A stretch of 64,000 nucleotides of DNA from Halomonas saccharevitans (GTDB taxonomy: Bacteria; Pseudomonadota; Gammaproteobacteria; Pseudomonadales; Halomonadaceae). Both the position numbers and the translations under genes were made by a program. Positions 59,560 through 64,000 of this stretch are shown here, in pieces; position 1 is the first letter of the stretch; each line of letters starts with the position of its first letter. Location of the stretch: the NCBI RefSeq assembly GCF_900116405.1, contig NZ_FPAQ01000010.1, forward strand, positions 28,000-91,999, in the 5' to 3' direction. The notes below the pieces were generated by a model. The model was not told where the DNA came from, made no database searches, and was given only the letters and a program-made list of their open reading frames with translations.

Positions 59560-60717
59560 TCACATCCGGCACTGCTCGGCGTAGACGTCCTGGATGTCCT
59601 CGATGGCGAGGCCGACCAGGCGGTTGGTGGGCTTGCCGTCCGTGCCCTCGACCACCTCGCGGACGTAGATGTCCTGGATCGGGTGCTGGTTGGGGCCGAA
59701 GCGGAAGTCGCCGCGCACCGAGGCGAAATCGGCCGCGCGCAGGGCCTCGCGGAAGGCGTCCTGGTCGTCGGGGTGCGCCTCGTCCAGGGCGCTCAGGATC
59801 AGGCGCGCGGTGTCGTAGCCCTGGGCCGCGTAGAGGGTCGGGGTGCGCTCGTGGGCCGCCCGGAAGGCCTCGACGAAGGCCCGGTTGGCCGCGTTGTCCA
59901 GATCGTAGGCCCACTCTGAGGTGTTCATGGCGCCGATCGCCGCCTGGCCGACCGCCTGGATGATGATCTCGTCGAAGGAGAAGGCCGCGCCGAACACCGG
60001 CATCTCGACGCCCGAGTTCTGCCACTGCTTCATGAAGGAGATGCCCATGCCGCCGGGCAGGAAGAAGAACAGGCTGTCGGCCTCGCTGGCGCGGATCTGG
60101 GCGATCTCGGCGGCGTAGTCGGTCTGGCCGAGCTGGGTGTAGAGCTCGTCGACCACCTCGCCGCCATCCACCTCGCCCTCATAGAGGTGCTTGAAGCCGG
60201 CCAGGGCGTCGGTGCCGGCGGGGTAGTTGGGGGCCATCAGCAGCGGGCGCTCGAAGCCCTGCTCGCGCATGTAGGCGCCCATGGCGCCGTGCAGGTTGTC
60301 GTTCTGGTAGGCCACGTTGAAGTAGTTCTCGTGGCACAGGCGACCGGCCAGCGCCGAGGGGCCGGCATTGGGCGAGAGGTAGAAGGTGCCCTGTCGCACC
60401 ACCGAGGGCACCACGGCCATGGCCAGGTTGGACCAGATGATGCCGGTCATGATGTCGACCTCATCGCGCTGCATGAACTCGTTGGAGAGCGTCTTGGCGA
60501 GGTCCGGGCGACGGGCGTCGTCCTGGATCAGCACCTCGATGTCGTCGCGCGCCGCCTGGTCGATGGCGAGCATGAAGCCGTCGCGCACGTCGACGCCGAG
60601 ATGCGAGCCGCCGCCCGAGAGCGTGGTGATCATGCCGATCCGGACTTCCTCGGCCTGGACCGTGGCCACGGCGGTCGTCATCAGCAGGCCGAGGCCGGCG
60701 CGGGTCAGCTTGTTCAT
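59560..60717 (-). CDS. Periplasmic substrate-binding protein of the Liv-type importer
   Basis: A 385-residue type I periplasmic binding protein. Signal peptide (LGLLMTTAVATVQA), then IGMITTLSGGGSHLGVDVRDGFMLAID, QDDARRPDLAKTLSNEFMQRD, GIIWSNLAMAVVPSV. Peripla_BP_6 proteins with this pattern bind branched-chain amino acids, amides or aromatic acids; the ligand cannot be told here. First gene of the importer operon. The formamidase-like gene on the other strand is not co-transcribed. Confidence 0.9.
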   Translation of the reverse strand: MNKLTRAGLGLLMTTAVATVQAEEVRIGMITTLSGGGSHLGVDVRDGFMLAIDQAARDDIEVLIQDDARRPDLAKTLSNEFMQRDEVDIMTGIIWSNLAMAVVPSVVRQGTFYLSPNAGPSALAGRLCHENYFNVAYQNDNLHGAMGAYMREQGFERPLLMAPNYPAGTDALAGFKHLYEGEVDGGEVVDELYTQLGQTDYAAEIAQIRASEADSLFFFLPGGMGISFMKQWQNSGVEMPVFGAAFSFDEIIIQAVGQAAIGAMNTSEWAYDLDNAANRAFVEAFRAAHERTPTLYAAQGYDTARLILSALDEAHPDDQDAFREALRAADFASVRGDFRFGPNQHPIQDIYVREVVEGTDGKPTNRLVGLAIEDIQDVYAEQCRM

Positions 60718-61047
60718 GGAAATGCCCTCTGGTGTCCTGATGGGTTCATGCCGGAAGAGGCCGCACCGCGAGCTCGCTGCGCCGGTGCCGGCAATATCTC
60801 GCCGCTTTGTCGTTTAGGTCGATACCCTGTCGCTCGTCTCGGTACCGTACTATGAAAGCGCCGGCGGCCTCTCCACGCTGTGCTATCGCTTTGCCACCGC
60901 GCTTCTGCGCCGGCGGGCTGCCGGGGGCGCCACAAGGATCGCCTCGACCGACGCCCCAGGATTGACACCGTCATCGGCAGGCGCGAGTCTGGTGTCTCGC
61001 GGGCCGCGCATGCCGTCGCTACCGGCCGTCGAGCAAGGGAGGTGTCC
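60718..61047 (+). other. Divergent intergenic region between the importer and rsd
   Basis: 330 bases that must carry the promoters of both operons. TTGACA occurs at 60962-60967 on the plus strand but has no good -10 box at 16-18 bases. I see no coding frame or clear operator. Confidence 0.5.
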
Positions 61048-61548
61048 ATGCTGGAAGATTGCACGAATGCCCAGGAACGCTGGGGTGGTGTCCACCAGCT
61101 GATCGATCGTTGGCTCGAGGCGCGTCGTGCGCTGCTGGTCCACTTCGTCGATCTCAAGGCATCCTGCGATGCCGAGTTGGAGGCGGTGTCAAAGGCCCAT
61201 ATCGATGCCTTCAGCGAGCTGCTGATGGACTACATCAGCGCCGGCCACTTCGAGATCTATCCGCAGCTGCGCGAGGAGGCCCGTGCCTTCGACGACGAGC
61301 CCGCCCTGGCGCTGGCCGACCGGCTGATGGAGCGGCTCGAGATGTCCACCGAGCTGGTGCTCGCCTTCGACGAGGACTACGCCTCCTCGGCGCGCTGCGA
61401 ACAGCACCTCGCGCGGTTGCCGGCCTGGATCGATCGCCTCACCAAGGGGCTCGGCGAACGCTTCGAGCTCGAGGATCAGTTGATCGCCCGGCTGCACGCG
61501 GCCCACTCGCCCGATGCCATTCGCACCGAGGCCGACTCCCGGGCCTGA
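61048..61548 (+). CDS. rsd: Anti-sigma70 factor Rsd/AlgQ
   Basis: A 166-residue helical protein binding region 4 of sigma70. MLEDCTNAQERWGGVHQLIDRWLEARRALLVHFVDLK (key parts: CTNAQERWGGV, IDRWLEAR) is the Rsd/AlgQ signature; FEIYPQL and SARCEQHL follow. ATG at 61048 after an AGGGAGGTG ribosome-binding site. It ends with the terminator at 61583. Confidence 0.95.
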   Translation: MLEDCTNAQERWGGVHQLIDRWLEARRALLVHFVDLKASCDAELEAVSKAHIDAFSELLMDYISAGHFEIYPQLREEARAFDDEPALALADRLMERLEMSTELVLAFDEDYASSARCEQHLARLPAWIDRLTKGLGERFELEDQLIARLHAAHSPDAIRTEADSRA

Positions 61549-61582
61549 GCGGCTCGATGGCGTTGCCGGTGCGTGGCACCAA

Positions 61583-61617
61583 AAGACCCCATGGGATGTC
61601 GTGTCCCATGGGGTCTT
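61583..61617 (+). terminator. Terminator of rsd
   Basis: AAGACCCCATGGGA / TCCCATGGGGTCTT, a perfect 14-bp stem with a 7-base loop; the following T-run is broken (GTCGTTT). Confidence 0.75.
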
Positions 61618-61667
61618 GTCGTTTCTCGGCGGTAAGGCTCACTCGGCGGGCCTAGCCGCAGGTCGAA

Positions 61668-61696
61668 TTGAGTTTTGTGCAGTGCAGGCATAACAT
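61668..61696 (+). promoter_or_regulatory. Candidate sigma70 promoter of mdh
   Basis: TTGAGT (61668-61673), 17-base spacer, TAACAT (61691-61696), about 95 bases before the mdh ATG and after the rsd terminator. Each hexamer matches 4 of 6. Confidence 0.5.
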
Positions 61697-61790
61697 CTTG
61701 GCGGTTCGCATTCCGGCCAGGGTGGGCAGCCGGTCCACCGGGCTTATCCTCACGGCGACAACCCGCGCGTTGACAACCCAAGGAGCCACC

Positions 61791-62765
61791 ATGAAAGACC
61801 CCGTCCGTATTGCCATCACCGGTGCTGCCGGCCAGATCAGCTACTCCCTCGCCTTCCGCATCGCCTCCGGCGACATGCTCGGCAAGGACCAGCCGGTCAT
61901 CCTGCAGCTGCTGGAGATCACCCCGGCCATGGACGCCCTCAACGGCGTGGTGATGGAGCTCAACGACTGTGCCTTCCCGCTGGTGCAGGACATCGTGGCC
62001 ACCGACGACGCCAACGTTGCCTTCAAGGATGCCGATTTCGCCCTGCTGGTCGGCGCGCGTCCGCGCGGTCCGGGCATGGAGCGCAAGGACCTGCTCGAGG
62101 CCAACGCCGCGATCTTCTCCGTTCAGGGCAAGGCGCTGAACGACCACGCCAGCCGCGACGTGCGGGTGCTGGTGGTCGGCAACCCGGCCAACACCAACGC
62201 CCTGATCGCCTCCTGCAATGCGCCGGACCTGGATGCGGGTCAGTTCACCGCGATGATGCGCCTGGATCACAACCGCGCCAAGACGCAGCTGGCCCAGAAG
62301 GCCGACAAGCACGTCACCGACGTCGAGTCCATGGTGGTGTGGGGCAACCACAGCGCGACCCAGTACCCGGATCTGGCGCACTGCAAGGTCGCCGGTACCC
62401 CGGCCCTCGAGCTGGTCGACCGCGAGTGGTACGAGAACGACTTCATCCCCACCGTGCAGCAGCGCGGCGCCGCCATCATCAAGGCGCGCGGGGCCTCCTC
62501 CGCGGCGTCTGCCGCCTCCGCCGCCATCGATCACATGCGTGACTGGGCGCTGGGCACCGACGAAGTGGTCAGCATGGGCATTCCCGCCGACGGCAGCTAC
62601 GGCGTCGAACCGGGCATCATGTACTCCTACCCGGTGGTCTGCAAGAACGGTCAGTACGAGATCGTTCAGGGCCTTTCGATCGACGAGTTCAGCCGCGGCC
62701 GCATGCAGGCGACCGAGAACGAGCTGCGCGAAGAGCGCGCCGCCGTCGAGCACCTGCTGGGCTAA
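61791..62765 (+). CDS. mdh: Malate dehydrogenase (NAD, 324-residue type)
   Basis: TCA-cycle enzyme oxidising malate to oxaloacetate. [23 protein letters not shown] (key: [12 protein letters not shown]), [66 protein letters not shown]. This is the longer type of beta-proteobacteria and actinobacteria, not the 312-residue E. coli type. ATG at 61791; Ser rather than Gly in the GQIS motif. Own promoter and terminator. Confidence 0.97.
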   Translation: MKDPVRIAITGAAGQISYSLAFRIASGDMLGKDQPVILQLLEITPAMDALNGVVMELNDCAFPLVQDIVATDDANVAFKDADFALLVGARPRGPGMERKDLLEANAAIFSVQGKALNDHASRDVRVLVVGNPANTNALIASCNAPDLDAGQFTAMMRLDHNRAKTQLAQKADKHVTDVESMVVWGNHSATQYPDLAHCKVAGTPALELVDREWYENDFIPTVQQRGAAIIKARGASSAASAASAAIDHMRDWALGTDEVVSMGIPADGSYGVEPGIMYSYPVVCKNGQYEIVQGLSIDEFSRGRMQATENELREERAAVEHLLG

Positions 62766-62787
62766 GCATCGCCTCTGTCGCGACACG

Positions 62788-62816
62788 AAAAACCCCGCCG
62801 GCCGGCGGGGTTTTTT
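62788..62816 (+). terminator. Intrinsic terminator of mdh
   Basis: Perfect self-complementary ACCCCGCCGG / CCGGCGGGGT flanked by AAAA and six T. Works in both directions; the phosphatase gene on the minus strand ends 38 bases away. Confidence 0.93.
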
Positions 62817-62853
62817 GCGTCTGGGCATTGCCTGGATGGTCGAGGCGAGCGGC

Positions 62854-63510
62854 TCAGTCGCGCAGGCTGATGATGCGCCAGCCGCGGGCCTCGGCCACCT
62901 CGCGAAGGCTCGGGTCGGGGTCCACCGCCACCGGGTGCTCGACCTCCTCGAGCAGTGCCAGGTCGTTATGGGAATCGCTGTAGAACCAGCTGCCGTCCAG
63001 GGTCAAGTCGCGGTCGGCGAGCCATGCCTCGAGCCGCTGGACCTTGCCCTCGCGGTAGCTGGGGATGCCCAGCGCGCGACCGGTATAGCGGCCGTCGACC
63101 TTCTCGGGCTCCACGGCGATCAGCTCGTCGATGCCCAGGCGCTCGGCGATGGGGCCGGTGATGAAGCGATTGGTGGCGGTGATGATCATCAGGGTGTCGC
63201 CGCGCGAGCGGTGGCGTGCCACCAGCTCCTCGCCCCGGGAGAGGATGTGCGGCTCGATCTTGCTCGCCATGAACTGCTGGTGCCAGGAGGCGAGCTGCTC
63301 GGGACTGTTTGCCGCCAGCGGCTGCAGCGCTACCTCGAGGAAGGCCTGCATGTCCAGGGTGCCCGCCTCGTAGTCGGCCATGAAGCGGTCGTTGGCCTCC
63401 CGGTAGGCGACCGGGTCGACGGCTCCCTGTTCCAGCAGGAACTCGCCCCAGGCATGGTCGCTGTCGATCGACAGCAGCGTGTTGTCCAGGTCGAAGATGG
63501 CCAGGCTCAC
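62854..63510 (-). CDS. HAD-IB family phosphatase
   Basis: A 218-residue phosphatase. Motif I AIFDLDNTLLSIDSDHAW, motif II IITATNRFITGPIA, motif IV FYSDSHNDLALLEEV. This is the SerB-like HAD-IB family often listed as phosphoserine phosphatase or PgpC-like; substrate is not determined. ATG at 63510. It converges on mdh. Confidence 0.9.
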   Translation of the reverse strand: MSLAIFDLDNTLLSIDSDHAWGEFLLEQGAVDPVAYREANDRFMADYEAGTLDMQAFLEVALQPLAANSPEQLASWHQQFMASKIEPHILSRGEELVARHRSRGDTLMIITATNRFITGPIAERLGIDELIAVEPEKVDGRYTGRALGIPSYREGKVQRLEAWLADRDLTLDGSWFYSDSHNDLALLEEVEHPVAVDPDPSLREVAEARGWRIISLRD

Positions 63511-63649
63511 TGCGTTCCCCTCGGGTGTTGTTGATTTGGATGGACGCGCGCGGTGCGGTCACGGCAAGGACATCGATTATGGCAGAAGCGATGACGCGCT
63601 TCGAGCGCCTGAGCCGGGCGGGTTGGCCGCTTGGCTAAGGCTTGTATCC

Positions 63650-64000
63650 TGAATTCAAGCAATAAGTGCAGCACCTGCGGTATCCAGGGCTCCTGAGTAT
63701 TCCCCCAGGAATACCTGTGCCGGTGTCCGATAGCCGAGCCGTTTTCGAGGGCGGTCATTCAGCTTCCTGAGCACCCTGCGAAGCTCGGCATCGGTGACCT
63801 GGCGGAAGTCCGTTCCCTTGGGAAAGTACTGCCGTATCAGGCCATTGGTGTTCTCGTTGGTCCCACGCTGCCCGGAGCAGTAGGGATCACAGAAGTATGT
63901 CGCTGCTGTCACTGCCTTGGACACGGCTTGGTGCTCGGCGAATTCGGAGCCATTGTCCAGCGTGATGGTCTGGACCGCGCCCCGACGAGGTTTCAGTAGG
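63650..64000 (-). mobile_element. IS30-family insertion sequence, one end (cut by window edge)
   Basis: The transposase fragment listed next plus a probable terminal inverted repeat at about 63650-63676. Read on the minus strand the end is TGCACTTATTGCTTGAATTCA-like (parts TGCACTT and TTGAATTCA), resembling ends of IS30-type elements that overlap the last transposase codons. The other end is outside the window. Confidence 0.6.
63655..64000 (-). CDS. IS30-family transposase, C-terminal part
   Basis: An open frame runs through the right edge (about 115 residues visible). The DDE catalytic core is visible: ITLDNGSEFAEH with the second Asp, and GTNENTNGLIRQYFPKGTDF with the Glu. RKLNDRPRKRLGYRTPAQVF is the usual IS30 C-terminus. 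An internal GTG at 63924 could be misread as a start; the frame continues upstream of it. No frameshift or stop in the visible part, so the element may be intact. Confidence 0.92.
   Translation of the reverse strand, partial: LLKPRRGAVQTITLDNGSEFAEHQAVSKAVTAATYFCDPYCSGQRGTNENTNGLIRQYFPKGTDFRQVTDAELRRVLRKLNDRPRKRLGYRTPAQVFLGEYSGALDTAGAALIA

Noticed and set aside
61668..61790. A second small gene upstream of mdh in the same frame
   Set aside because: The frame begins upstream of the mdh ATG only because no stop interrupts it; the region holds the promoter and the conserved protein start is at 61791.

Overview
This is a GC-rich chromosomal stretch from a gammaproteobacterium, most likely a Halomonadaceae (Halomonas-like) organism. 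That assignment is an inference. It rests on codon usage, on the set of core genes (ettA, glyA, nrdR-ribD-ribB-ribH-nusB-thiL-pgpA, lon, nudE/yrfG/hslR/hslO/pckA, rsd, a 324-residue mdh) and on the general look of the proteins. No rRNA, tRNA, CRISPR array or prophage is visible. The only mobile element is an IS30-type element cut by the right edge.

Layout. 1-9.9 kb: 5' part of ettA, a small PA3496-like protein, a short LOV blue-light photoreceptor, an MFS transporter, a SelW-like thioredoxin-fold protein with an EamA permease, tesA divergent from ybbA-ybbP, and polyphosphate:AMP phosphotransferase. 10-15.5 kb: an unrecognised secreted protein, glyA, a mannosyl-3-phosphoglycerate-phosphatase-like HAD enzyme and a beta-CASP RNase. 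15.6-28.2 kb: a dense sulfur-handling island. 28.5-38.6 kb: a PCuAC copper chaperone, the nrdR/riboflavin/nusB/thiL/pgpA run, a DUF945 protein and lon. 38.7-45.3 kb: the thiamine transporter thiBPQ, ilvD and a Gfo/Idh/MocA oxidoreductase. 45.3-55.3 kb: the nudE, yrfG-hslR-hslO-pckA neighbourhood, a Tat-exported MsrB, tex, gshA and dsbB. 55.3-61 kb: a formamidase-like hydrolase and a five-gene branched-chain-type ABC importer. 61-64 kb: rsd, mdh, a HAD-IB phosphatase and the IS30 fragment.

The most interesting region is the sulfur island. A periplasmic rhodanese, a periplasmic DsrE-like protein, two near-identical DUF2892 membrane proteins, a peroxiredoxin, two ETHE1-like (persulfide dioxygenase type) enzymes, a free-standing DUF442 sulfurtransferase, a SulP anion permease and a two-gene YeeE/YedE sulfur transporter all lie on one strand. 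Directly after them come four genes joined by ATGA overlaps: an OmpR-type response regulator, its histidine kinase, a cytochrome c4-like protein and a TsdA-like dihaem cytochrome. The regulator gene is preceded by CTTAA-N6-CTTAA, the classic architecture of a PmrA/QseB-type response-regulator site. The content suggests a pathway taking thiosulfate, tetrathionate or sulfane sulfur at the periplasm to sulfite and export. No BigR/SqrR/FisR-type sulfur repressor or activator gene lies in the window, so the two-component system may be the dedicated regulator.

Other points: the ribB gene carries a degenerate GTP cyclohydrolase II half (RibBX type), the gshA start abuts the tex terminator, palindromes overlap or precede the glyA and pckA promoters, and a 25-bp tandem repeat duplicates a terminator arm after tsdA.
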